Made by a program: the position numbers and the translations under genes. A stretch of 25,333 nt of DNA from JAZLIL01 sp045617405 (lineage in GTDB: Bacteria > Bacillota > Clostridia > Lachnospirales > Lachnospiraceae), in the NCBI GenBank assembly GCA_045617405.1, contig JAZLIL010000193.1, positions 1 through 25,333 of the forward strand. The letters are read 5' to 3'. The notes under the pieces are model-generated. The model was not told the DNA's origin and ran no database searches. It worked only from the letters and a program-made list of their open reading frames with translations. Shown one piece after another: positions 7,432 through 15,703 of this stretch; position 1 is the first letter of the stretch; each line of letters begins with the position of its first letter.

Positions 7432-8772
7432 CTACTGCGCCCTGATGACAGGCAGGTACGGCTCCGGATCAATTGACTCACCGTTAAGTGCAAGGCTGAA
7501 ATGAAGATGCGGTGCTGTCGAAATACCCGTGGAACCAACCTTTGCTATGTGCTGACCCTGTTGAACATAGTCACCCTTGTCGACAAGAAATTCCGAGCAA
7601 TGACAATAGGTTGTTGCGTATCCGTTCCCGTGATCGATTCTGACGTAGTTTCCGCCACTTGCGGAATAGGTTGCTGCAGTTACTGTCCCCGCACATGCCG
7701 CAACAATAATCGCACCGAAATCACCGCCGATATCCCAGCCCTTGTGGAAGGTACTTGCACCCGCAATGGGTGCCTTTCTCGGTCCAAACTTCGAATAGGT
7801 TCTGTAATCGCCGGGAAGCGGCCAGATCATGTTGTATGGATTCGTCTCACCTGAGAGCTTAACGTCCTCAAGATCACCTGAGTAATACTTATCGGTCTTC
7901 GCGTAGATGACAAGTCTGTCGCCCGCCTCCCGGGCAAGCTCAGAATTACTGCGCTCCGCAGCCTCACGCTTCAAGCGCTCAGCTTCCTCCTGACGCTTTC
8001 TCTCCTCTTCCTTCATCTCAGCGATTGTAATCTCCTGCGCTTCGAGCTGCTCACCGTACTCAAAAAACATTTCATCGGTTATGCCGATCTTCATAGTGTA
8101 CTCTTCAATCTGAGCCGCCTTGACTTCCGAAAGTGCCTGAAGCGACTCATATTCAAACTCGGAGGACTCCTTCAGACTCTCGAGCTCGTCAAGAGTTGCC
8201 TCAAGCATGAGTTCACGCTCGTTAACAGCCTCTCTGGCCGCCTCATATCGGTCAAGAAGCTTGTTGTCATAGTCGGTGATTCTGAACATGTACTCGACCT
8301 GATTGAGAATGTCACTGATGCTGCCGGCTCCCATCAGAGCCTCGAAATATGACTGATTCCCATTCTCGTAGATGTACCTGATACGGCGCTTCATGGCATC
8401 ATACTGTTCTGCCTCACGTGCCTTCGCCTCCTCAAGATCTGCCCTTGTCTTCTCAATGTCTTCCTCCGTTTCGGAAATCCTTCCTGTCAGCTCATTGATG
8501 GCAATCATCGTTTCATTCATCTTGAGGTCAAGTTCCTCGATTGACTTTAAGATACTGTTCTGTTCCTTCTGAAGACGCTTCAGCTCCTTTGCCGTCTCGT
8601 CCTTCTTCGCCTGGAGATCGGCGCGGTTTTTCTCCGCCTCCTTGAGGCGCTCTTCATATGTCGCGGCCTCGGTCCTTGCTCCCTGTGCGAAGGACAACAT
8701 CCCCGTCAGACAGAGTACAAAGCACAAAGCAAGCGCTAATATTCTTTTTACGAAGTTGTGTCTGTCTTTCAT
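7432..8772 (-). CDS. Coiled-coil M23 peptidoglycan endopeptidase (EnvC/PcsB-like FtsEX partner)
   Basis: A secreted or membrane-held cell-wall hydrolase of 446 residues. A signal peptide (about 8-33, ending near SFAQGARTEA) leads to a long charged coiled coil (about 38-275) and a C-terminal LytM/M23 domain (about 315-446). The zinc and catalytic residues are all present: H343 and D347 in FHKGWDIGG, H391 in CHC, and HLH at 422-424. Unlike E. coli EnvC, whose M23 domain is degenerate and only activates amidases, this domain should be an active endopeptidase. The coiled coil would be the part gripped by FtsX, as in PcsB and CwlO systems. The gene starts five bases behind ftsX. The ribosome binding site is weak (GAGG far upstream), so translation is probably coupled to ftsX. 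Confidence 0.92.
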   Translation of the reverse strand: MKDRHNFVKRILALALCFVLCLTGMLSFAQGARTEAATYEERLKEAEKNRADLQAKKDETAKELKRLQKEQNSILKSIEELDLKMNETMIAINELTGRISETEEDIEKTRADLEEAKAREAEQYDAMKRRIRYIYENGNQSYFEALMGAGSISDILNQVEYMFRITDYDNKLLDRYEAAREAVNERELMLEATLDELESLKESSEFEYESLQALSEVKAAQIEEYTMKIGITDEMFFEYGEQLEAQEITIAEMKEEERKRQEEAERLKREAAERSNSELAREAGDRLVIYAKTDKYYSGDLEDVKLSGETNPYNMIWPLPGDYRTYSKFGPRKAPIAGASTFHKGWDIGGDFGAIIVAACAGTVTAATYSASGGNYVRIDHGNGYATTYCHCSEFLVDKGDYVQQGQHIAKVGSTGISTAPHLHFSLALNGESIDPEPYLPVIRAQ

Positions 8773-8777
8773 AAAAC

Positions 8778-9707
8778 TTAATGAACCTCGCTGCTGATTT
8801 CAATCTTTCGAAGCTGCCTTGAAAGTGTAATGCTTGAACCGATGAAACCGATTCCTATACCAAGTGCAAGCGACATCGGAATGAAGGTCCTCATTACTTC
8901 GTCCACAGGCATAAACGTAATCACACTGAACATGGTGGAAAGCCTTTCGGCAAGAAGAACCGTAATACGATCGTACGCAAAGTAGAGAACAACAAGAGGG
9001 ATTGCAGCGCCGACAAAGCCGATTACCACTCCTTCAACAACAAACGGTGTTCTGATGAAAAAGTCCGTTGCACCGATGAGCTTCATGATTGAGATCTCCG
9101 CTTTACGGACGGAGACACCTGTAGAAACAGTGATGCTTATAAGAAAAACGGCAACACAGATAAGAATGACAATCAGGACAGCAGAGACGATGGTCAGTCC
9201 CTTGTTAAAAGACGTCAGCATTCCGGCCACCTCGGCCTTGTCGTTAACTTTTCTGACGCCGTCAAGACCTTCGATGTAGTCAACCAGCGCCGCTTCCATT
9301 GAAACATCATTAAGATAAACCGTAAACGATGCCGAGTCTTCGAGCGGGTTGTCGTTTCCGAAGCTTGCCACAAGATCCTCGTTCAGATTGTTCTCGCAGT
9401 AATTCTTCCAGGCATCCTCTGCGGAAGTAAAGTCAACCTTTGAAACCTCAGGGCGCTCGTAAATCTTGTCTCCGATTCTGTTAATCCCGGCATCCGTAAT
9501 ACCCTCGTTAAAGAAGACCGTGATGCCGACACCCGTTTCCGCCTGTAAAACGACGTGCTCGATGTTTGTAAGAATGAAATAGAAAATTCCGAACAGAAGG
9601 ATACATGCCGTCATCGTGCAGATCGAAGCCACCGAAAACATGCTGTTTCTCCTGATGCTCTTAAGTCCCTGGCCAATGCCGAAAAACAGAGTTCTAATAG
9701 TTCGCAT
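8778..9707 (-). CDS. ftsX: Cell-division ABC transporter permease FtsX
   Basis: A 309-residue integral membrane protein with the FtsX plan: an N-terminal cytoplasmic helix, TM1 about 24-46, an extracellular domain about 47-168 that should contact the coiled coil of the wall hydrolase, then three more membrane segments (about 170-193, 222-244, 272-294). The segment KAEISIMKLIGATDFFIRTPFVVEG just before TM3 is the typical FtsX/MacB coupling region. The frame extends to 9740, but the ATG at 9707, preceded by GGCGGG, starts at the family-conserved RTIRTLFFGIGQ segment and overlaps ftsE by only 14 bases. Together with FtsE it couples ATP hydrolysis to activation of the M23 protein encoded next. 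Confidence 0.95.
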   Translation of the reverse strand: MRTIRTLFFGIGQGLKSIRRNSMFSVASICTMTACILLFGIFYFILTNIEHVVLQAETGVGITVFFNEGITDAGINRIGDKIYERPEVSKVDFTSAEDAWKNYCENNLNEDLVASFGNDNPLEDSASFTVYLNDVSMEAALVDYIEGLDGVRKVNDKAEVAGMLTSFNKGLTIVSAVLIVILICVAVFLISITVSTGVSVRKAEISIMKLIGATDFFIRTPFVVEGVVIGFVGAAIPLVVLYFAYDRITVLLAERLSTMFSVITFMPVDEVMRTFIPMSLALGIGIGFIGSSITLSRQLRKIEISSEVH

Positions 9708-10440
9708 ATCTGTACCCGCCTTTGAAGCAGTCATCCACAAGTGTTCCCTTGTTTAGAGTGATGACGCGCTTTCTCATCCTGTCTACAATCTCGTTGTTAT
9801 GCGTTACGACAACAACAGTTGTCCCGCGCCTGTTGACTTCCTCGAGAAGCCCCATAATCTCCATTGAATTCTTGGGATCGAGGTTTCCCGTCGGTTCGTC
9901 GGCAAGAAGAAGCATCGGTCTGTTGACGAGAGCTCTTGCGAGTGCAACTCTCTGTTGCTCGCCTCCCGAGAGCTCTCCGGGATAGGCATTCATCTTCTCG
10001 CCAAGACCAACCATTGTGAGAATTGAAGGAACAATCCTTCGGATGTCGCGCTCGGGAACTTCGATTATCCTCTGTGCGAAGGCAACGTTCTCGTAAACCG
10101 TCCTGTCCTTCAGAAGACGGAAATCCTGGAATACGATTCCGATACTGCGTCTGTGATTGCACACATGACGGCGCCTCAATCTTGAAATCTCCCTTCCTGC
10201 AACAAAAATCTTACCTGATGTCGGTGAGATTTCCCGAAGAAGAAGTTTTATCAGAGTAGACTTTCCCGATCCGCTCGGACCGCAGATAAAAACAAACTCG
10301 CCCTTCCTGATTTCAAGGCTGACATCGCGTAATGCGTGGGTGTCTTTCTTTGTATTGTAATCCTTGGAAACATGCTCCATCAAAATGACGGGCGGCTCTA
10401 TCTCGCGCCTTAACATGTCTTCGTCATATTCCCGTGCCAT
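9694..10440 (-). CDS. ftsE: Cell-division ABC transporter ATP-binding protein FtsE
   Basis: A 248-residue cytoplasmic ATPase. The Walker A motif GPSGSGKST is at 54-62, the Q-loop Gln at 105, the ABC signature LSGGEQQ at 157-163 and Walker B LLLADEP at 177-183, followed by GNLDPKNS, the FtsE/LolD-type D-loop. It has a short extra N-terminal tail of about 18 residues before the usual start of the domain. The start at 10440 is supported by AAGGAG six bases upstream. It overlaps ftsX by 14 bases, the standard arrangement, which also distinguishes it from the generic MacB-type ATPase at 12772-13674. It powers FtsX to gate peptidoglycan hydrolysis at the septum. Confidence 0.95.
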   Translation of the reverse strand: MAREYDEDMLRREIEPPVILMEHVSKDYNTKKDTHALRDVSLEIRKGEFVFICGPSGSGKSTLIKLLLREISPTSGKIFVAGREISRLRRRHVCNHRRSIGIVFQDFRLLKDRTVYENVAFAQRIIEVPERDIRRIVPSILTMVGLGEKMNAYPGELSGGEQQRVALARALVNRPMLLLADEPTGNLDPKNSMEIMGLLEEVNRRGTTVVVVTHNNEIVDRMRKRVITLNKGTLVDDCFKGGYRYANY

Positions 10441-10494
10441 AGGTTCTCCTTAATGACGTGTGAATTGCTTCTCTTCCGCAACTTCATGCCCGGC

Positions 10495-11583
10495 TTAATA
10501 AGTGTTTTCCATGTACTTCATATACCGCACTACCATCAGGGCAATATTGAAGGTAATGGCATCGTCAAAGAAACGGATGTCAAGACCTGTGAGCTTCTGT
10601 ATTTTGTCAAGACGGTAAACAAGCGTATTCCTGTGAATAAAAAGCTTTCTTGCAGTCTCCGAAACGTTGAGGTTGTCCTGGAAAAATTCGTTGATTGTCT
10701 CAATTGTCTCCTTGTCGAACTCGTCAGGTGAGGTTGTACCAAAAACTTCTTTGATGAACATACGGCAAAGAGGCACCGGCAGCTGGTACACAAGACGCCC
10801 GATACCAAGATGGTTGTAAGCGATGATACGCATGTCTTCGTAGAAAATCCGGCCGACGTCGAGCGCCATCTTGGCCTCCTTGTAGGATCTCGAGACGTCC
10901 TTGATTTCGTTTACGATTGTACCGTAGGAGATTCGAAGCGACTTGTCGGCCTCTGCGTTAAGTGCCCCGAGAACAGACTTCGCGACATCGTTCATGTCCT
11001 CGTAGGTTTCATGATTCTTGAGCTCGCGCACGATGATAATGTTCTTCTCATCAACAGCCGTGACAAAATCGTGCGATTTAGTGCCGATAAACAGACTCCT
11101 GACGATCTCAACGGCTGTCGTGGTAATTTCGTCCTTTCCTTCAACGGTAAAGACTATTCGACGAGCCTCGGGTTCAATGTGAAGCTTCTTTGCCCGGCTG
11201 TATATGTCCACCAGAAGAAGATTGTCAAGCAGAAGATTCTTGATGTAGTTGTCCCTGTCGTAGCGTTCCTTGTAGGCAATAAGCAGACCCTGCAGCTGGA
11301 AGACCGCCATCTTGCCAATCATATAAACATCCGCACCCTTGCCCCTTACCAGAAGGACATATTCCGCAAGATGCTCGTCATATACCTTGAAAAAGTGGTA
11401 GCCCTTGAGTGACTGGCTATCTGCCGGCGAATCTGAAAACGCCCTTATCTCCTGCAGAAGGTCATCCGGTGCGTCTTCCGTGGCTGCAACAACCTTTCCC
11501 TCAAGATCGACAAGAATAAGATCAACTCTCCCGATTGATTTTATACCATCAAGCGTATTCTTTAAAATCTGATTTGTGACCAT
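10495..11583 (-). CDS. CdaR/PucR-type transcriptional regulator
   Basis: A 362-residue regulator. The N-terminal part (about 1-130) resembles the sugar-diacid recognition region of CdaR proteins (VTNQILKNTLDGIKSIGRVD). A middle GGDEF-like degenerate domain (about 140-265) is followed by a PucR-type C-terminal helix-turn-helix at about 295-353 (NLNVSETARKLFIHRNTLVYRLDKIQKLTGLDI). The true start is the ATG at 11583 after GGAGGGAAC, not the upstream ATG at 11628, which lies at the edge of the promoter. A promoter is visible immediately in front (11624-11651). The gene ends 54 bases before ftsE on the same strand with no terminator between, so it probably shares a transcript with the division genes. 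Its ligand is unknown; classic members sense glycerate or glucarate. Confidence 0.87.
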   Translation of the reverse strand: MVTNQILKNTLDGIKSIGRVDLILVDLEGKVVAATEDAPDDLLQEIRAFSDSPADSQSLKGYHFFKVYDEHLAEYVLLVRGKGADVYMIGKMAVFQLQGLLIAYKERYDRDNYIKNLLLDNLLLVDIYSRAKKLHIEPEARRIVFTVEGKDEITTTAVEIVRSLFIGTKSHDFVTAVDEKNIIIVRELKNHETYEDMNDVAKSVLGALNAEADKSLRISYGTIVNEIKDVSRSYKEAKMALDVGRIFYEDMRIIAYNHLGIGRLVYQLPVPLCRMFIKEVFGTTSPDEFDKETIETINEFFQDNLNVSETARKLFIHRNTLVYRLDKIQKLTGLDIRFFDDAITFNIALMVVRYMKYMENTY

Positions 11584-11623
11584 GTTCCCTCCGTAAATCC
11601 CCAAAGAATAAAACCCTGATAAT

Positions 11624-11651
11624 ATCATACCACAAATTTGAATTATGTCTA
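11624..11651 (-). promoter_or_regulatory. Promoter of the CdaR-ftsEX-M23-ctpA operon
   Basis: On the minus strand TAGACA (11651-11646, five of six to consensus) and TATGAT (11629-11624, five of six) are 16 bases apart, and TGG precedes the -10 box. The first three bases of the -35 box are the TAG stop codon of the upstream permease gene, so the promoter is compressed into the end of the preceding operon. Confidence 0.6.
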
Positions 11652-12824
11652 TTCGGTTCTGAGTGCATCAATAGGACTTAAATCAGCAGCACGTTTTGCA
11701 GGCATGTAGCCGAAAAGGACACCGATTCCGGCTGACACACCCGATGCGAGAAGAAGCGACGAGGCTGTAGGTGCTGCGGGAAAATCAAAGAGCTTTCCGA
11801 TGCCCACGGTAAGAACGCTTCCAAGAAGCACCCCGAGCAGTCCTCCCAGAAGCGCCATAAAAAGTGCTTCCGCTACAAACTGGAGAAGGATATCACGCTT
11901 CTTTGCGCCAAGTGCCTTTCTGACACCAATCTCTCTTGTACGTTCAACTACCGACACAAGCATGATGTTCATGATTCCGATACCGGCAACAACAAGTGAA
12001 ATGCTTGCGATTCCGGCAAGAACTCCCGAAAGCTTGCTTGTAATCTCATCCACAATGGTAAGCAGCATGCTGAGCGAGAAAACAGTATAAAGCGACTCAT
12101 CCTTAAGATGGTCATAGAGGAAATCATCAATAAGGTCCTCAACAGCGTTCATGTTGTCTGTGTCATAGGTCAGAATACTGAACGAAGTAACTTCCGCATT
12201 CGAGGTAAGACGGCATGCCGTGCTGTACGGAATACAGACGCAGTCATCCTCGGAACCCTTTTTGGACTCTGCTGCCTCTTCAAATACGCCAACGATCTCG
12301 TAGCGGTCGCCGTTAATCTTCATATTCTTCCCTACAACATCAATCTCGCCGAAAAGCTCGTCGGCAACATAGGTTCCGATTACACAGACACGGTTTCTCA
12401 CAAGGACGTCGCCGTAGGCAATAAAGCGGCCGTCCGCGACGGTCTTGTGCTGAATCATTGCATAGTTTTCATCAACACCCGTAATGGACTGACGGCTGAT
12501 TACGTTTGATTTGTTCTTGCAGGAAAAGTAACCGCTCACATTCGGAGTGACACCCTCTATAACATCCTTGTGTTCCTCCGCAAAGGCATACATGTCATCA
12601 AGGACAACACGTCTTGTTCCGGAATTCTGTACTGACACTGAGATTGTGTTGGTACCCATGTCTGCCATACTCTCAACTATGTAATTGGTAACACCGTTCA
12701 CAATGCCTATCAGCATGATAACGGATGCTACACCGATTATGATGCCGAGCATTGTCAGAAACGATCGCATTTTATTGCCCTTGAGGCTCTTTAATGCAAG
12801 CTTGATTATCTGCGTTATCTTCAT
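11649..12824 (-). CDS. MacB-type ABC transporter permease
   Basis: A 391-residue FtsX/MacB-family permease. TM1 (about 21-45) follows the conserved ALKSLKGNKMRSFLTMLGIIIGV start; an extracellular MacB periplasmic core domain (about 50-255) is followed by three membrane segments in the last 130 residues. The coupling segment ERTREIGVRKALGAKKRDILLQF lies before TM3. The ending AAKRAADLSPIDALRTE-type tail (here PAKRAADLSPIDALRTE) is diagnostic of the family. The start at 12824 has AGGAG six bases before it. It overlaps the 3' end of the ATPase gene by 53 bases. With the ATPase and adaptor protein it would form a MacAB-like machine exporting peptides, antibiotics or other compounds, or acting on surface molecules; the substrate is unknown. 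Confidence 0.93.
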   Translation of the reverse strand: MKITQIIKLALKSLKGNKMRSFLTMLGIIIGVASVIMLIGIVNGVTNYIVESMADMGTNTISVSVQNSGTRRVVLDDMYAFAEEHKDVIEGVTPNVSGYFSCKNKSNVISRQSITGVDENYAMIQHKTVADGRFIAYGDVLVRNRVCVIGTYVADELFGEIDVVGKNMKINGDRYEIVGVFEEAAESKKGSEDDCVCIPYSTACRLTSNAEVTSFSILTYDTDNMNAVEDLIDDFLYDHLKDESLYTVFSLSMLLTIVDEITSKLSGVLAGIASISLVVAGIGIMNIMLVSVVERTREIGVRKALGAKKRDILLQFVAEALFMALLGGLLGVLLGSVLTVGIGKLFDFPAAPTASSLLLASGVSAGIGVLFGYMPAKRAADLSPIDALRTE

Positions 12825-13674
12825 CTGTATCTCCTGAATCTGCTTCTTCAGATGTCTCTTTCATCATATGAACAGCTTCTGAAGAAGAGTCTTTTGTTTC
12901 GGAATCTTCTTTTCTGACACCTGAGCTGCCGGCAAACATCTTTATGTCTGAGGTTGCACTGTTTATGAATTCATAGTACTTTTCGGCAGTGTCATCAAAG
13001 ACAATCTTTCCGTCACTCATCTTGACAACTCTTTTTGCTGTGAGGGCAATCGAATTGTCATGTGTGATGAGCACGATCGTGTTGCCGTCTTCATTCAGGC
13101 GGCGGAGAAAATCAAGGACTTCAGCGCTCGTTCTCGAATCAAGCGCGCCGGTCGGCTCGTCAGCGAGAATAAGATTCGGATCTCCGGCAAGTGCCCTGGC
13201 AATGGAAACTCTCTGCTGCTGGCCGCCCGACAGCTGGTTCGGACGATTGTGCACCTTGTCTGAAAGTCCGACCCTTTCAAGTGCAGCAAGCGCACGCTCT
13301 TTTCTCTCCTTTGCGTCGATTCCCGCATAGAGCAGCGGAAGCTCAACATTTTCGAAGACATCCAGCTTCGGAAGAAGATTGTACTGCTGGAAAATGAATC
13401 CTATCGTCTTGTTTCTGATAACCGCGAGCTCATTGTCGCTCATTTCACCGACATCGTAGCCGTTAAGGATGTACTTCCCTCCGGTGGGAACATCGAGAGC
13501 TCCGACAATGTTCATCAGGGTGGATTTTCCGCTTCCGGATTTCCCGACAATTGCTACAAATTCACCCTCATCTATAGTCAGATTCAATCCGTCGTTTGCC
13601 CGGACCTCGTTGTCACCCATGCGATAAATCTTGGAAAGATCGACAAGCTCTATCAGGTGCTTTCTTTCATCCAT
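12772..13674 (-). CDS. MacB-type ABC transporter ATP-binding protein with acidic tail
   Basis: A 300-residue cytoplasmic ATPase. The Walker A motif GKSGSGKST is at 44-52, the signature LSGGQQQR at 148-155, Walker B LILADEP at 168-174 and the H-loop His at 205. The ATPase core ends near residue 235, the usual family length. It is followed by about 60 extra residues rich in Ser, Glu and Asp (for example KEDSETKDSSSE and EEADSGDTDEDNAD), probably disordered. The last 17 codons overlap the permease gene in another frame. The start at 13674 has only a stretched binding site, AGGTAGGG, which also contains the stop codon of the adaptor gene, so the two are translationally linked. It energises the permease encoded next. 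Confidence 0.94.
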   Translation of the reverse strand: MDERKHLIELVDLSKIYRMGDNEVRANDGLNLTIDEGEFVAIVGKSGSGKSTLMNIVGALDVPTGGKYILNGYDVGEMSDNELAVIRNKTIGFIFQQYNLLPKLDVFENVELPLLYAGIDAKERKERALAALERVGLSDKVHNRPNQLSGGQQQRVSIARALAGDPNLILADEPTGALDSRTSAEVLDFLRRLNEDGNTIVLITHDNSIALTAKRVVKMSDGKIVFDDTAEKYYEFINSATSDIKMFAGSSGVRKEDSETKDSSSEAVHMMKETSEEADSGDTDEDNADNQACIKEPQGQ

Positions 13675-13685
13675 CAGATTTCGCC

Positions 13686-15626
13686 CTACCTTCCTTCAAA
13701 ACCGCCCGAATTTCTGCCGCCGGAATCTCTTCCGCCCGAATTTCTGCCGTCTCCACCGGGTCTTCCGCCCGAATACGGTCCGCTCTGGACACTTACGTCA
13801 ACCGCACCTCCACCCATCAGGGTTGCCCACGGATTATTCGACTTTCCGGTAGAATTGTATCTTGAAACGTAAACCGTCTCACCTTCGGTTATTCCGGACT
13901 TTATCTCAATGTACTTTCCGTCTGTTGCACCTGTCTCTACCTCGACACTTCTGTAGCCCGCAGGCACACTTCCCGTAGCTTCCGTTACGGAATCATCCTT
14001 GACGTAAACAACAGAGCCGTTTCTTACCGCATCGATAGGAACTGCAAGAACGTTCTCCTCATCCGCGATAAGAATGGTTCCCGTTACGTTCATGCTCGGA
14101 AGAAGGTCTCCCGGCTCGTCGATTGTAACTGTAACCGTGTAGGTTGTAACTCCGCCGTTCGATTTACTCTGAAGGTCGATGTTTGTTACATGCCCCTCGA
14201 GTTCTTCGTCAAGCGCATCTGCTTCGACAACAACCCTCTGACCGATTTCGACGGCACGAATATCAAGTTCGTCAATCGACATGTCAAAGGTCATCTTGGA
14301 AACATCATACAAAATAGCGAGATAATAGTTCATGTTCTGCATGGTTATCTCGTCATCTTCTTCAACTTCTCTTGCGATAATCTGTCCCGCAACAGGAGCC
14401 TTGATTGAACAATCCTCAAGAAGCTCCTCCTTGTCGGCAAGATCCTCCTCAAGGTCTTCAATCTGATCGGCATAATCATCTATCCTGTCGTTGCAGCTGT
14501 CAAGATTGTTCTTGGCATTATAACGCGCATTCCAGGCATTGTTCAGCTTTTCCTCATAGGAATCGACCATGTCATCGGTACTCTCACGGTCGAAAATCAT
14601 CATCACATCGCCGGGATTGATTGCATTTCCTTCCTCAAGGAAGAGGTACTCGATGTCTCCGCCCATCTTTGCCTTGACTGTTGTTTCTTTTCCGACGTCA
14701 AAGATTCCGGGTTCATTACAGAAAATATCTCCGATGGATGCCGAAGCACCTGTTCCCTTTACGATTCCTCCGGGATTTGAAACTTCGATCTTTACCTTCT
14801 TTGTCATAACATTTCCCGAACCGACCTTTGCCTTGCTGCTTACATAAGTTACTTTTCCGGGAAGCGTCTCAAACGATCCTTCAACCTCAACAACTGCCTT
14901 CTTTCCGACTGTCTCCTCTGAAACCTCCGACGCAGTGAAATCAATCTCGAGAATCATCGTCGAATCATCCTCGACATCACAGATGTTTGCTTCTTCCCGT
15001 ACCGTATCGCCTTCCCTGACATAGATCTTTGTAATATGGCCCCTGACATCGGAAACAAGAGATGTTGTTCCGTAACGTGCCTCAGCCTCAATAAAGTCCT
15101 CGTTTGCCCTGTCGTAGTTCTTAACAGCACGCTCGTAGGCATCCTCTGCCGAAGATACGGAATCTACCTGCTTTTCGTAATTTCTCTTTGCCCTTTCAAG
15201 CGCTTTTTTTGCGTCCTTTACAGCCTCCTCGGCCTCTTTTGTCGTCAGCTGTATAAGGACCTGATCCTCCTCAACCATATCCCCTACATTGAAGTTGACG
15301 GAAATGACATCGCCTTCAACCTTTGATTTAATCTCATAGGTGTCGATCGGCTGGACACTTCCCGCACCCTCAAGCGTTGAGCTGATAGTCCGGTACTGTG
15401 CCACCTCATCGGTATGGGCAGTCAGAACATCCGTAATCTGCTTTGTTACCCTGACAACTTTTACAATCTGAACCGTCAGAAAGATCAGAATGAACAGAAT
15501 TATGCCTCTGACAATCCACCCCTTGACCGACTTTGGTTTGAGCTTCTCCCAGATTCTTTTCAAAATCTTATGCTCTTTCTTTGTTTCAACTGTTTCCGAA
15601 ACCATTGTATCCTTTTTCTTTTTCAC
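13686..15626 (-). CDS. Membrane-fusion (HlyD/MacA-type) adaptor with two tandem lipoyl-hairpin modules
   Basis: A 646-residue efflux adaptor, well above the roughly 370-450 residues of ordinary MacA. One membrane segment (about 37-56) anchors it outside the cell. A first module has lipoyl halves (94-128, 188-222) around a coiled-coil hairpin (129-187), then a beta-barrel-like region. A second lipoyl set (315-348, 405-440) encloses another hairpin (349-404) and is followed by a beta barrel and membrane-proximal domain to about 590. The tail (about 617-646) is a Gly/Arg/Ser-rich repeat. It begins with GTG at 15626, seven bases after GGAGG; the next in-frame ATG lacks such a site. It should link the MacB-type transporter to the wall or to the SLH protein encoded upstream (inference). 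Confidence 0.9.
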   Translation of the reverse strand: MKKKKDTMVSETVETKKEHKILKRIWEKLKPKSVKGWIVRGIILFILIFLTVQIVKVVRVTKQITDVLTAHTDEVAQYRTISSTLEGAGSVQPIDTYEIKSKVEGDVISVNFNVGDMVEEDQVLIQLTTKEAEEAVKDAKKALERAKRNYEKQVDSVSSAEDAYERAVKNYDRANEDFIEAEARYGTTSLVSDVRGHITKIYVREGDTVREEANICDVEDDSTMILEIDFTASEVSEETVGKKAVVEVEGSFETLPGKVTYVSSKAKVGSGNVMTKKVKIEVSNPGGIVKGTGASASIGDIFCNEPGIFDVGKETTVKAKMGGDIEYLFLEEGNAINPGDVMMIFDRESTDDMVDSYEEKLNNAWNARYNAKNNLDSCNDRIDDYADQIEDLEEDLADKEELLEDCSIKAPVAGQIIAREVEEDDEITMQNMNYYLAILYDVSKMTFDMSIDELDIRAVEIGQRVVVEADALDEELEGHVTNIDLQSKSNGGVTTYTVTVTIDEPGDLLPSMNVTGTILIADEENVLAVPIDAVRNGSVVYVKDDSVTEATGSVPAGYRSVEVETGATDGKYIEIKSGITEGETVYVSRYNSTGKSNNPWATLMGGGAVDVSVQSGPYSGGRPGGDGRNSGGRDSGGRNSGGFEGR

Positions 15627-15703
15627 ACGAATTCCTCCGAATCAACTTCATCGCATCCTGCGCATTCCATCGTTGTCAACTCCGGCTGTACAATACGGTA
15701 CAT

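Noticed and set aside
10810..11412. 200-codon open frame on the plus strand
   Set aside because: Complementary to the CdaR-type regulator gene; the open frame is a by-product of that gene's codon use and shows no family motif.
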